DNA of 64,000 nucleotides, taken from an uncultured Lachnospiraceae bacterium (GTDB taxonomy: Bacteria; Bacillota; Clostridia; Lachnospirales; Lachnospiraceae). Shown one piece after another: positions 26,944-35,765 of this stretch. Numbering within the stretch: the first letter of the stretch is position 1; each line of letters opens with the position of its first letter. Under the pieces are notes generated by a model, which was not told where the DNA came from, did not search any database, and was given only the letters and a program-made list of their open reading frames with translations. The translations under genes were made by a program, and so were the position numbers. The DNA is taken from positions 60,368 to 124,367 of the forward strand of contig CAJUEX010000002.1 of assembly GCA_910585715.1 (NCBI GenBank), read 5' to 3'.

Positions 26944-28407
26944 ATGTATACGTTACTATTACCGATACTGTTCCCGATTGTTATGGGCATATTATTGTTT
27001 CTTCCTAAACCGGAAAGAAGAAAATCCTATCTGGTTTATACGGGGCTTGTGCTGGCTGTAAATGGAATTCTGGTGATAAGGGCGGTTCTTTATTCGGGAG
27101 GGCTGGTTACGCTGTTTACTCTTCATCCGAAGCTGCCGGTAATACTGCAGGCGGATGAGCTGGGAAAGCTGTTTGCCCTGATTATAACAGTTATTTGGAT
27201 TTGCAGCGGTTTTTTTGCCTTTTCCTATATGAAGCACGAAAAAAATGAGAAGCGTTATTTTGCCTTTTATTTAATGTTGTATGGAGTATTGATTGGAATC
27301 ACTTTTTCCGGAAATCTGATTACCATGTATATTTTTTATGAATTAATGACGCTCTGTTCATTTCCCCTTGTTATTCATAATCAGTCGAAAGAGGCGGTTA
27401 TGGCGGCAATGAAATATTTGCTGTATTCTTTTTTCGGCGCATATATGGCATTATTCGGAATTTATTTTATAACAAAATATGGAAATACATTGTCCTTTAC
27501 CTTTGGCGGTACTTTAAGCAGTGCGGCACAGGAAAACAAGCCCTTGCTTTTATTGATTGCTTTCATTATGCTGCTGGGTTTTGGGGTGAAGGCGGGCATG
27601 TTTCCTGTTCACGGATGGCTGCCAACTGCCCATCCGGCGGCGCCTGCGCCTGCCAGCGCAGTGCTTTCCGCCATCATTGTAAAGTCCGGGGTGTTTGCCA
27701 TGATAAGGGTGGCATATTTTATCATAGGCGCTGATTTTATCCGGGGCACATGGGTGCAGACAGTATGGCTGACCCTTTCTTTGCTCACGGTATTTTTGGG
27801 TTCCATGCTTGCTTTTGGAGAAAAGGTGCTGAAAAAAAGGCTTGCCTATTCTACAGTAAGTCAGGTTTCTTATATTGTATTCGGACTGGCTCTGTTAAAT
27901 CCTGTAAGCATGACAGGTTCTTTGTTGCATGTGCTTGCCCATGCTCTGATTAAATGTACCCTGTTCCTTGTGGCAGGCGCCATTATCATTCAGACAGGAT
28001 GTACAAGGGTGGATGAGCTTCGGGGAATCGGTAAAAGAATGCCCGTTACTATGTGGTGTTATACCATTGCTTCCCTTGGGCTCATTGGCATTCCGCCCAC
28101 GGGAGGATTTATCAGTAAATGGTATCTGGCAACGGGAGCTTTGGACAGCGGTATAAAAGTATTTTCCATTGCAGGCCCTGTGGTGCTGCTAATCAGCGCG
28201 CTGCTGACAGCGGGATATCTGCTTCCTATTTCCATTCAGGGATTTTTACCCGGCGAGGATTTTAATGCAGATTCTGTAAAAAAGTGTGAGCCGGATAAAT
28301 ATATGCTGCTGCCTGTTATTGTACTTACCGGGCTGTCCGTATTGCTTGGACTGTTTCCAAATCCGGTCATTCAGTATTTTTCAGAGCTTATTAACCGGCT
28401 TGTGTAG
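26944..28407 (+). CDS. Antiporter-like MnhD/MbhH-type subunit 2
   Basis: 487 residues, about 14 membrane segments. Channel motif GVKAGMFPVHGWLPTAHPAAPAPASAVLSAIIVKSG is the full family consensus; AYSTVSQVSYIVFGLALLNP follows. AGGAGG before ATG. Paralogue of the genes on both sides. Confidence 0.9.
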   Translation: MYTLLLPILFPIVMGILLFLPKPERRKSYLVYTGLVLAVNGILVIRAVLYSGGLVTLFTLHPKLPVILQADELGKLFALIITVIWICSGFFAFSYMKHEKNEKRYFAFYLMLYGVLIGITFSGNLITMYIFYELMTLCSFPLVIHNQSKEAVMAAMKYLLYSFFGAYMALFGIYFITKYGNTLSFTFGGTLSSAAQENKPLLLLIAFIMLLGFGVKAGMFPVHGWLPTAHPAAPAPASAVLSAIIVKSGVFAMIRVAYFIIGADFIRGTWVQTVWLTLSLLTVFLGSMLAFGEKVLKKRLAYSTVSQVSYIVFGLALLNPVSMTGSLLHVLAHALIKCTLFLVAGAIIIQTGCTRVDELRGIGKRMPVTMWCYTIASLGLIGIPPTGGFISKWYLATGALDSGIKVFSIAGPVVLLISALLTAGYLLPISIQGFLPGEDFNADSVKKCEPDKYMLLPVIVLTGLSVLLGLFPNPVIQYFSELINRLV

Positions 28408-28422
28408 AAGGGAGGGATTAGA

Positions 28423-29898
28423 ATGAATGCAGTTATGATGTTTATTGTAATATTGATTCCCATTCTGGGAGGCGCCCTGGTCCCTCTGATTCCTTTTAAA
28501 AAAAGAAATCACAGGCTTGTTTTTGTTGAAACAGTAGTGATAATCAATTCCATGCTGGTCTTTAGTCTTTTGATGAACAGGCCGGAAACTTCTTTTACTC
28601 TTATGCATTTTACAGGGGATTTGACTATCAGCTTTCAGTTAGACGGGCTTGGAAGCGTATTTGCAGCGCTGGTTTCTTCCCTTTGGCCTCTTGCCACGTT
28701 ATATGCATTTGAGTATATGAAGCATGAAAGTCACGAAAGGATTTTCTTTCTTTTTTATACGGTTACTTATGGTGTGACTTTGGGTATTGCTTTAAGCGGC
28801 AATATGATTACCATGTATTTCTTTTATGAGCTTTTGACTCTGGTGACGTTTCCCTTAGTGCTGCACACATTGACAAGGGAAGCGGTTCTGGCGGCAAGAA
28901 AGTATTTGTATTATTCTTTAGGCGGGGCGGCGTTTGCTTTTGTAGGCGTCATATTCATGATTGTTTACGGAACCGGGGAAGGTTTTGTATTGGGAGGAAC
29001 TTTGCATCTTTCCAGAATTGGAACAAGAGTGAACCTGCTATTGCTGATTTATGTATTTGCCTTTTTCGGGTTTGGAGTGAAGGCGGCTCTTTGTCCCTTT
29101 AATTCCTGGCTTCCTAAAGCAGGCGTGGCTCCCACTCCTGTTACAGCCCTGCTTCATGCGGTTGCAGTAGTAAAATCCGGGGCGTTTGCCATTATGCGCC
29201 TTACTTATTATTGCTTTGGCACGGAGTTTTTAAGGGGAACCTGGGCGCAGAATGTAGTGATGACAGCGGCTATCATTACCATTGTATATGGCTGCAGCAT
29301 GGCGGTAAAGGAAAGGCATTTAAAAAGAAGGCTTGCCTATTCCACCATTAGTAATTTAAGCTATATTTTATTTGGCGTAACGATTATGACGCCTTTGGGA
29401 CTGGTAGGAGCCTTGAGCCATATGGTGTTTCACGGCATTATGAAGATATGCTCTTTCTTTTGCGCCGGGGCGGTTATCTATAAAACGGGAAAAACCTATG
29501 TGTATGAACTGGAAGGACTGGGGAGAAAAATGCCTAAGGTGTTTGGTATTTTTACAGTGTCCGCTTTAGCTTTGATGGGTGTGCCGGGATTATGTGGGTT
29601 TATCAGTAAGTTCAATCTGGCATCTGCTGCGGTGGACAGTGAAAACGTACTGGCTTATTTTGGAATCGGAGCATTGTTGATATCCGCATTGCTCACTGCC
29701 ACCTATATGTTTTCCATAATCATACGGGCATTTTTTCCAAAGGCAGGGCTTTCCTTTGATTCCATAAAGGATGTGGAAGACCCCAATTGGCTTATGATGG
29801 TGCCTTTATGCCTGTTTGTAATTGCCATGTTCTGTTTTGGCCTGCAACCGGGTGATTTGCTGAATGTTTTTTCAGATATAGCGGCGGGAAAACTGTAA
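28423..29898 (+). CDS. Antiporter-like MnhD-type subunit 3
   Basis: 491 residues, about 14 membrane segments. Channel motif reads GVKAALCPFNSWLPKAGVAPTPVTALLHAVAVVKSG: the usual His before WLP is Asn and the AH pair is AG, so its proton path may differ. AYSTISNLSYILFGVTIM follows. GGGAGGG before ATG. Very similar in layout to subunit 2, suggesting tandem duplication. Confidence 0.88.
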   Translation: MNAVMMFIVILIPILGGALVPLIPFKKRNHRLVFVETVVIINSMLVFSLLMNRPETSFTLMHFTGDLTISFQLDGLGSVFAALVSSLWPLATLYAFEYMKHESHERIFFLFYTVTYGVTLGIALSGNMITMYFFYELLTLVTFPLVLHTLTREAVLAARKYLYYSLGGAAFAFVGVIFMIVYGTGEGFVLGGTLHLSRIGTRVNLLLLIYVFAFFGFGVKAALCPFNSWLPKAGVAPTPVTALLHAVAVVKSGAFAIMRLTYYCFGTEFLRGTWAQNVVMTAAIITIVYGCSMAVKERHLKRRLAYSTISNLSYILFGVTIMTPLGLVGALSHMVFHGIMKICSFFCAGAVIYKTGKTYVYELEGLGRKMPKVFGIFTVSALALMGVPGLCGFISKFNLASAAVDSENVLAYFGIGALLISALLTATYMFSIIIRAFFPKAGLSFDSIKDVEDPNWLMMVPLCLFVIAMFCFGLQPGDLLNVFSDIAAGKL

Positions 29899-29908
29899 GG
29901 GAGGGGAT

Positions 29909-31765
29909 TTGAGCATGAGTTGTATTTTAGCGGACCATATATTTTCCATACCAGAAGTATGCGGCTACGGGCTTCATTTTTCCTTTGGAGGCCTTCGGAC
30001 TATATATGTTGTCATTGCCCTTTTTATGTGGGCGGTAACAGGCATATTTTCTTTGGAATACATGAAGCATTATGCCAGTCAAAAAAGGTATTATATTTCC
30101 TTTTTCATAACCTTTCTGGCTACCGTAGGCGTATTTATATCGGCGGATTTGTTTACGTTGTTTATATTTTTTGAAATGATGTCCCTTACTTCTTATGTTT
30201 GGGTGGCATATGATGAAAAAAAGGAATCTCTCCGGGCAGGAGAGACGTATCTTGCCATTGCCGTTATTGGCGGTATGGTAATGCTGATGGGATTATTTTT
30301 ATACCGGGCGGCAGGAGTCAGTGATATTGGCATTGGCAATCAGGGCTTTTTATATGGGGCAGGTTTTTGTCTTTTATTTGGTTTTCTGGCAAAAGCAGGA
30401 GCTTTTCCCCTCCATATATGGCTGCCAAAGGCTCATCCGGTGGCGCCGGCGCCTACAAGCGCTTTGCTTTCCGGTATTTTAACGAAGACCGGAATTTTCG
30501 GAGCCATCTGGGTAAGCGTGAGTATTTTCAGGAATAATGAAGATTATGGAAAAGGGCTTTTAATCCTTGCTGTTATCACCATGGTATTGGGAGGCATTTT
30601 GGCGTTAAATTCCCATAATTTAAAAGAAGTGCTTGCCTGTTCTTCGGTCTCCCAAATCGGCTTTATCCTGACGGGACTGGCAACGGTCTGTATATTGGGA
30701 GAGGAAAGCGCCCTTGCGGTAAAGGGCACTATTCTCCATATGGTAAATCATTCTTTGTTTAAGCTGGTTTTATTTCTTGTGGCAGGGGTTGTGTTTATGA
30801 ATCTTCATAAGCTGGATTTAAATGAAATTCAGGGTTTTGGAAGAAAAAAGCCTTTGCTTCAGTTTATTTATCTGATGGGTGCGCTGGGTATAGGAGGCAT
30901 TCCTCTTTTCAGCGGTTATATCAGCAAGACGCTTCTTCATGAAGGTCTTGTAGAGGCAGGCCTTGTATGGGCGGAATGGTTGTTTTTATTAAGCGGCGGC
31001 ATTACCGTGGCTTATATGGCAAAAGTATATATTCTGTTGTTTTTGGAAAAAAATAAGGACTATGGGGTTCAGGAGAAGTATGATAAGTTAGCAGGAGCTT
31101 ACATGAATAAAAAATCGGCAGCAGCGCTGACAGTTAGTGCATGCTTATTACCCTTATTCGGTATGCTTCCGGGACATACTCTGGATAAAATAGGAAATTA
31201 TGGAATGGGATTTTTTGGAATGGAGCCAATGAAGGAAGTTCCCCATTATTTTTCCATGGAAAATTTAAAGGGTGGTTTTATTTCCATCGGAATCGGTATT
31301 GTAATTTATTTTGTTGCAGTAAAGGGCTTGTATAAAATACAAAAGGGCTATGGAAGCTTTCTGCCAAGGTGGATGGATTTGGAAAATAAGGTGTACCGTC
31401 CGCTGATTAATGCTGTTTGTGGGGCATGTAAATTTATCTGCCGTATTTTGGAAGGGGTTTTGGATTATTTCATAGTATTTTTAAGGAAGACCATATACAG
31501 GGACAAACCGCTTCCCCATGAATTGACGGAGGGAAATGAATTTACCCATAGGGTGGGCGGTTTTCTGGATAATGCCCTTGTGTATTTTAACCGGACCATC
31601 TGGAAGAACCATCCAAGGGAGGAGAAAAATTATGAGCACAGGATGGCTATGTTTTATACGATGATTCGGGAGAATAATAAGATTATTACAAGAAGCCTGT
31701 CTTTTGGACTTATGATGTTCTGTGCGGGGCTGCTTATGGTGCTTGTGTATTTGCTGACGGTGTAG
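29909..31765 (+). CDS. Antiporter-like MnhA/NuoL-type subunit 4 with C-terminal extension
   Basis: 618 residues. The first ~420 form the antiporter core with KAGAFPLHIWLPKAHPVAPAPTSALLSGILTKTG and ACSSVSQIGFILTGLA. A C-terminal extension (about 440-618) has a membrane segment, a soluble stretch rich in Lys/Asp and a last membrane segment, reminiscent of NuoL/HyfB-type lateral helices. Last gene of the operon, GGAGGGG before the start. Confidence 0.88.
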   Translation: MSMSCILADHIFSIPEVCGYGLHFSFGGLRTIYVVIALFMWAVTGIFSLEYMKHYASQKRYYISFFITFLATVGVFISADLFTLFIFFEMMSLTSYVWVAYDEKKESLRAGETYLAIAVIGGMVMLMGLFLYRAAGVSDIGIGNQGFLYGAGFCLLFGFLAKAGAFPLHIWLPKAHPVAPAPTSALLSGILTKTGIFGAIWVSVSIFRNNEDYGKGLLILAVITMVLGGILALNSHNLKEVLACSSVSQIGFILTGLATVCILGEESALAVKGTILHMVNHSLFKLVLFLVAGVVFMNLHKLDLNEIQGFGRKKPLLQFIYLMGALGIGGIPLFSGYISKTLLHEGLVEAGLVWAEWLFLLSGGITVAYMAKVYILLFLEKNKDYGVQEKYDKLAGAYMNKKSAAALTVSACLLPLFGMLPGHTLDKIGNYGMGFFGMEPMKEVPHYFSMENLKGGFISIGIGIVIYFVAVKGLYKIQKGYGSFLPRWMDLENKVYRPLINAVCGACKFICRILEGVLDYFIVFLRKTIYRDKPLPHELTEGNEFTHRVGGFLDNALVYFNRTIWKNHPREEKNYEHRMAMFYTMIRENNKIITRSLSFGLMMFCAGLLMVLVYLLTV

Positions 31766-31782
31766 TGAGGTTTAGGATATAT

Positions 31783-31850
31783 AATTCAGTTCTTGGCATT
31801 TCTGCTGCCGGTTCTTATTCCTGTGCAGGAATGCTGAGGGCTGAATTAGT
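31783..31850. repeat. Decayed arm of the hairpin element family
   Basis: Contains CTGAGGGCTGAA as in the right arm at 13123-13134, a TTCCTGTGCAGGAA mini-hairpin and ATTCAG/CTGAAT ends. No core and no clear duplication. Lies between the mrp operon and tRNA-Pro. Confidence 0.45.
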
Positions 31851-31889
31851 AATTATTAGTATTTATAATAAAAAAATAAAAAAAAGGGA

Positions 31890-31918
31890 TAGCCAAAATC
31901 ATTTTTTTTTGTTACAAT
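31890..31918 (+). promoter_or_regulatory. Probable tRNA-Pro promoter
   Basis: TAGCCA (31890-31895), 17-base spacer, TACAAT (31913-31918), 28 bases before the tRNA. The -35 matches only four of six positions. Confidence 0.5.
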
Positions 31919-31946
31919 AGTATCTGTTGGTGATAGCATATGTTAT

Positions 31947-32020
31947 CGAAGCGTGGCTCAGTTTGGTAGAGCGCTGCGTTCGGGACGCAGAGGTCGCGTG
32001 TTCGAATCACGTCGCTTCGA
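31947..32020 (+). tRNA. tRNA-Pro (anticodon CGG)
   Basis: Acceptor CGAAGCG / CGCTTCG, D-arm GCTC...GAGC, anticodon stem CTGCG/CGCAG with loop TTCGGGA (anticodon CGG, reads CCG), T-arm GCGTG-TTCGAAT-CACGT with one G.T pair. 74 bases with discriminator A; CCA not encoded. Confidence 0.95.
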
Positions 32021-32036
32021 TTATAGGAAAAGGATG

Positions 32037-32077
32037 AAAACATCAGATTTTTTTGAATCTGGTGTTTTCTTTTTTTG
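32037..32077 (+). terminator. Terminator after tRNA-Pro
   Basis: AAAACATCAGATT / AATCTGGTGTTTT hairpin followed by CTTTTTTT. Confidence 0.85.
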
Positions 32078-32202
32078 CAAATATTTTTTTAACATATTTT
32101 TAAAGTTTTAGATAATCTGTCTATAATTCTACATTATTATATATAAAAAAAGTAGCAGTCATATAATTTGTTTTCAAGTTTATATTTTAAAAAACTAAGA
32201 TA

Positions 32203-32231
32203 TTGACATAACGAAATCAAAGTGATAAATT
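32203..32231 (+). promoter_or_regulatory. Promoter of the secreted-protein/ABC cassette
   Basis: TTGACA (32203-32208), 17-base spacer, TAAATT (32226-32231) with an upstream TGA that could act as an extended -10. A perfect TATAAT at 32232-32237 is 23 bases from the -35 and so less likely. About 90 bases of leader precede the first gene. Confidence 0.5.
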
Positions 32232-32323
32232 TATAATAAGCATACTTGTAGTACATACTAAATAAACAATAAGCTATTTAAACAAATGAAAAATGAACGG
32301 AAAGGCAAAGAAAAGGAGGAACT

Positions 32324-32692
32324 ATGAATAAAAGTAAAAAAGCAATAGTAACATTTATTTTAAGTATCATGATGATTTTAGGTTCAGGTATCGTAGTAAT
32401 GGCTGGAAGTACCGGTACAGAATATGTAACAAAAAGTTCTCTGACCGAAACGGCTTATTCTAATGTATCCGGAGGAACTATGGGGCAGGCATACTTTACA
32501 GCAGCATGTACAAAGGGAAGAATTTCTGTAAGTCCACAGGAACGCAGGGCTGGAAAATATCAGGATGTCAGTGTTTTTTATGTTTCCAATGGTGAACAAA
32601 TGTCTTCCAATACCAGCCTTACAGGCGCTGCTCTTTGGAAATTAAAACTGGCTGGAATCGGTTTAGGTTACGGCAGCATTACAGCCAGATAA
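32324..32692 (+). CDS. Small secreted protein of unknown function (bacteriocin-like context)
   Basis: 122 residues with a clear signal peptide (Lys-rich start, hydrophobic 8-25, likely cut after VMA27). The ~95-residue mature part is rich in Ser/Thr/Gly, has a single Cys and ends with LWKLKLAGIGLGYGSITAR. AAGGAGG before ATG. The four next genes encode ABC-type membrane machinery, an arrangement seen in lactococcin-972-type bacteriocin loci, but I cannot match the mature sequence to that family. Function unknown. Confidence 0.75.
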   Translation: MNKSKKAIVTFILSIMMILGSGIVVMAGSTGTEYVTKSSLTETAYSNVSGGTMGQAYFTAACTKGRISVSPQERRAGKYQDVSVFYVSNGEQMSSNTSLTGAALWKLKLAGIGLGYGSITAR

Positions 32693-32711
32693 AAAGATTC
32701 AGGGAGGGACA

Positions 32712-34436
32712 ATGAAAAATTACTTAAAACAATTTTTTTTACATAAAGCCGTATATTTGCTTATATTAGTATGTGGATTTTTGCTTTTTGAAATAAGCCG
32801 GACGTGCTTATACATAAAAGAAGAAGATAGTTATTATACCATTAATATTCTTTACCCGATTGTGAACTATAGTATTTATTATTTTATTATTTTGCTCTTA
32901 ACATCCGTTCAGTTTTTTCATTCTTCATGTAAATATCATATGCAGGAAGCCTTAGATGGAATATCCTACAAAAAAAGTGAAAAAGGTCAAATACTTTGTA
33001 TATTTATGCTCCATACAATTTTTACATTTTTTGTAATGGGATTTTGTCTGCTTTGGTACTTGTGTTGTTTTAAGATTGTCCCTTCCCTTTTGATTCATAT
33101 AATGTTAAATATAACTGTCAACATTGGCATATGCGGCGTTTTAGCAATTGTTACAGGAAAAAACCTGTCTCTGTTATATTCTGATTTTTTAAGAATTATT
33201 GTGTTGACAGCTATAATTTGTATTATTTCACCTATAAAAAATGAAATCAATTATTGGATTGGCTTTGATACTTCCTTCATAGAAATATTTCCTGAAAATT
33301 CCAACTTTATAGTAAATGGATATGTGGGATATCCGGTTCAGATACAAAGAATAGCCCTTATATTATTTTGGATTGCCTTGAACCTTATCATGATTGAATT
33401 TCATCTTAATAAAAGTATAAAAAAGGTTATATGTTCTGCATTATGGAGCTTTGCTGCAATTATTTGCTTTTGTATATTTTTGATTCCTCATACGAATTTA
33501 ACCGGTCTGGGAAAAAAGGGTTCCATACTATATAGTCAGATACACTATTTGGGATTGCCGGCATCTGAAAAAAAAGAAAGGGGATTTTGTGTAAAAGGTT
33601 ATGATATGGAGTTAGATATTTCTAACCAGTTAAAAGCTTTTGTAACAATAGATATAGAAAAAAATAAGGAAGAAATAGAATATATATTTACTCTTTATCA
33701 TGATTTTCTTATTAACGGAATTTATGACCAGTCAGGAAATAATCTGGCATATAAAAGAAGCGGAGATTATTTATCCATCGATGCAGCAGATGATACGGAA
33801 AGCATTACTTTTGAATATAAAGGAAACGGACGTCCTTTTTATGCAGAATATACAGGTGTTTATTTGCCGCCGGGAGTGCCTTATTATCCGGTAGCGGGTT
33901 TTCACAAGGTATATGATGAAAAAAACAGGTGCTTTTGTAAAATAGAGCTGCCGGAGGCTGTGCCATTTTCTGTTCAGGTAAATTCACCGCAGAAGGTATA
34001 TAGTAATTTGCCCCGGAATGATTCGGGAAGCTTTACGGGATGTGCAAAGGAAGTAGTATTTTTAGGGGGCTTTGTAAAAGAAATTTACTATAAGGGATAC
34101 CGCTTTTTATTTCCTTCCATCTATAACGAAGAAACAGTATTAAAAGATATTAAAGAAACGGCAGGGAAATTTCAGGATTTTAAAGGGGGCTTAAAGGAAT
34201 CCCTGACAGATAAAGTTTTTATATGGCTTCCCGGAATAAATGCAGCGGACAGAGAAGCATATTTTGACGATTTAGTTATGTGTTATATGTTTAAAGAGGA
34301 ATATCTGGTAAATTGGTACAAAGAACAGTATATGCAAAGTCAGAATAATTTAAAAATAAGGAATCAGGTCTTAAAATATGAAAATTATTGTAAAAAATGT
34401 GGAAAAAAGTTTTGGAAAAAACAAGGTGTTAAATAA
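32712..34436 (+). CDS. Polytopic membrane protein with M1-aminopeptidase-N-like ectodomain
   Basis: 574 residues. The first ~265 contain six to seven membrane segments like an ABC-2 permease. Residues about 285-480 resemble the N-terminal beta-sandwich of M1 aminopeptidases (YDMELDISNQLKAFVTIDI, YLSIDAADDTESITFEYKG, GVYLPPGVPYYPVAGFHKVYDE, YSNLP). The catalytic HExxH zinc domain is absent. Starts 19 bases after the secreted-protein gene; its 3' end overlaps the ATPase gene by 59 bases. Probably part of an exporter or immunity system (inference). Confidence 0.7.
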   Translation: MKNYLKQFFLHKAVYLLILVCGFLLFEISRTCLYIKEEDSYYTINILYPIVNYSIYYFIILLLTSVQFFHSSCKYHMQEALDGISYKKSEKGQILCIFMLHTIFTFFVMGFCLLWYLCCFKIVPSLLIHIMLNITVNIGICGVLAIVTGKNLSLLYSDFLRIIVLTAIICIISPIKNEINYWIGFDTSFIEIFPENSNFIVNGYVGYPVQIQRIALILFWIALNLIMIEFHLNKSIKKVICSALWSFAAIICFCIFLIPHTNLTGLGKKGSILYSQIHYLGLPASEKKERGFCVKGYDMELDISNQLKAFVTIDIEKNKEEIEYIFTLYHDFLINGIYDQSGNNLAYKRSGDYLSIDAADDTESITFEYKGNGRPFYAEYTGVYLPPGVPYYPVAGFHKVYDEKNRCFCKIELPEAVPFSVQVNSPQKVYSNLPRNDSGSFTGCAKEVVFLGGFVKEIYYKGYRFLFPSIYNEETVLKDIKETAGKFQDFKGGLKESLTDKVFIWLPGINAADREAYFDDLVMCYMFKEEYLVNWYKEQYMQSQNNLKIRNQVLKYENYCKKCGKKFWKKQGVK

Positions 34437-35121
34437 TCTGACCATTCGGTTTGAAAAAGGAATATATGGTATTTTAGGACCGAACGGAGCCGGCAAGACT
34501 ACTTTATTGCGCTGCATAGTGGGAATATATGATATACAAAAGGGGGCTATCGGATTTGTCGACAATCAGGGAGAATTTTGTTCACCGGGAGTAGGAGCCA
34601 TCGGATATTTGCCGCAAAAGTTCGGGATTTTTAAAAATATGAGCGTCCGGGATTTTATGCTTTACTTTGCAGAAATGAAGGAAATAGACAAAAATATAAG
34701 GGATAAAGAAATTGAAAGCTGTTTAAAGCTGGTAAATTTAGAAGAACGTATGAAAACAAAGGTAAAAAACCTTTCCGGCGGTATGATCAGACGGTTAGGA
34801 ATTGCCCAGGCACTGTTAGGACAACCGGAAATATTGATATTTGATGAACCTACTACCGGGTTAGACCCGGAAGAGAGAATGCGCTTTAAAAAGATTATTT
34901 CACAGCTTGGAAAAGACCGGATTGTTATTATATCCACCCATATTATAGAAGATATGGAAGCATTATGTGACAAGGTTATCATAATGAAAAAGGGAGAAAA
35001 AATTATGGAAGATACTATAAGCAATATTGTAAGGGGTCAAAAAAATGCTGTGGATAAAGAGGGAAAAACACAGACTGTATTAGAAGATATTTATTATGAA
35101 TGCGTTAGCCAGAAGGATTGA
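34378..35121 (+). CDS. ABC transporter ATP-binding protein
   Basis: 247 residues, single nucleotide-binding domain. Walker A GPNGAGKTTLLR, Q-loop YLPQKFG, signature NLSGGMIRRLGIAQAL, Walker B ILIFDEPTTGLDPEE, H-loop ISTHIIED. Belongs to the DrrA/BcrA-like export class. Starts inside the upstream gene's end and overlaps the next start. Confidence 0.95.
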   Translation: MKIIVKNVEKSFGKNKVLNNLTIRFEKGIYGILGPNGAGKTTLLRCIVGIYDIQKGAIGFVDNQGEFCSPGVGAIGYLPQKFGIFKNMSVRDFMLYFAEMKEIDKNIRDKEIESCLKLVNLEERMKTKVKNLSGGMIRRLGIAQALLGQPEILIFDEPTTGLDPEERMRFKKIISQLGKDRIVIISTHIIEDMEALCDKVIIMKKGEKIMEDTISNIVRGQKNAVDKEGKTQTVLEDIYYECVSQKD

Positions 35122-35765
35122 ATGGAAAAATGAGAAAAAATATTGACCTGTTCTTTTTTCTAATGAAAAATAAAATAACATTTTTTATTATAATAGGAGT
35201 TCTGTATCTGTTTATAATTCCCTTATTGATGTTTTCTTTAAAAACCAGCAATTCTTTATGGAATTATACAGAACTGCTGGTAAGAATCGTTTATCAGGTA
35301 TTTTATGTTATGCTAAACGGCATTTCATATATTTTATTTATGCAGGATTTGATAGAAGAAGAAGGACGGGAGATATTCTATATAAATAAGAGGATGTATT
35401 TACCGGAAAGCTTTATGTTCACTGTTATTTCCTGTGTCCTTTTGCATTTATCCTTAAATATTTCAGGTATTTGGGAACAGTCCGTAAAGGAATATATTTT
35501 TTTTGTAATTATTGAAAATGTACTGGTTTTGGGAATTTTATATTTTATATTATATTGCAGCAGCTCCTCTACAGTTGCTGTCACAATTATGTTATGTCTG
35601 TTAATTGGTTCCTTATTGTCGGGTAATATATATTTTTCTGTAATGGTGCCTCTTGACGGAGACTATAAGAAAATGTTGTATCAGGCTTTTATACAAATCG
35701 GATATGCTGTTATATTTTGGTCTTTGGGGGGTATTATCAATGTATTTTATTCAAAATTTGAATAA
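35118..35765 (+). CDS. ABC-type membrane subunit
   Basis: 215 residues, six predicted membrane segments and almost no loops, so a small permease-like subunit. Frame begins TTG at 35118 overlapping the ATPase stop; an ATG at 35130 is an alternative start. No family recognised. Works with the adjacent ATPase by position. Confidence 0.75.
   Translation: MNGKMRKNIDLFFFLMKNKITFFIIIGVLYLFIIPLLMFSLKTSNSLWNYTELLVRIVYQVFYVMLNGISYILFMQDLIEEEGREIFYINKRMYLPESFMFTVISCVLLHLSLNISGIWEQSVKEYIFFVIIENVLVLGILYFILYCSSSSTVAVTIMLCLLIGSLLSGNIYFSVMVPLDGDYKKMLYQAFIQIGYAVIFWSLGGIINVFYSKFE

Noticed and set aside
22711-31765. Membrane-bound hydrogenase or complex I
   Set aside because: No NiFe catalytic, small-subunit or ferredoxin-type gene is present in the operon.
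32324-32692. Lactococcin 972 family bacteriocin
   Set aside because: The gene context is similar but the mature sequence lacks motifs I associate with that family; kept as unknown.
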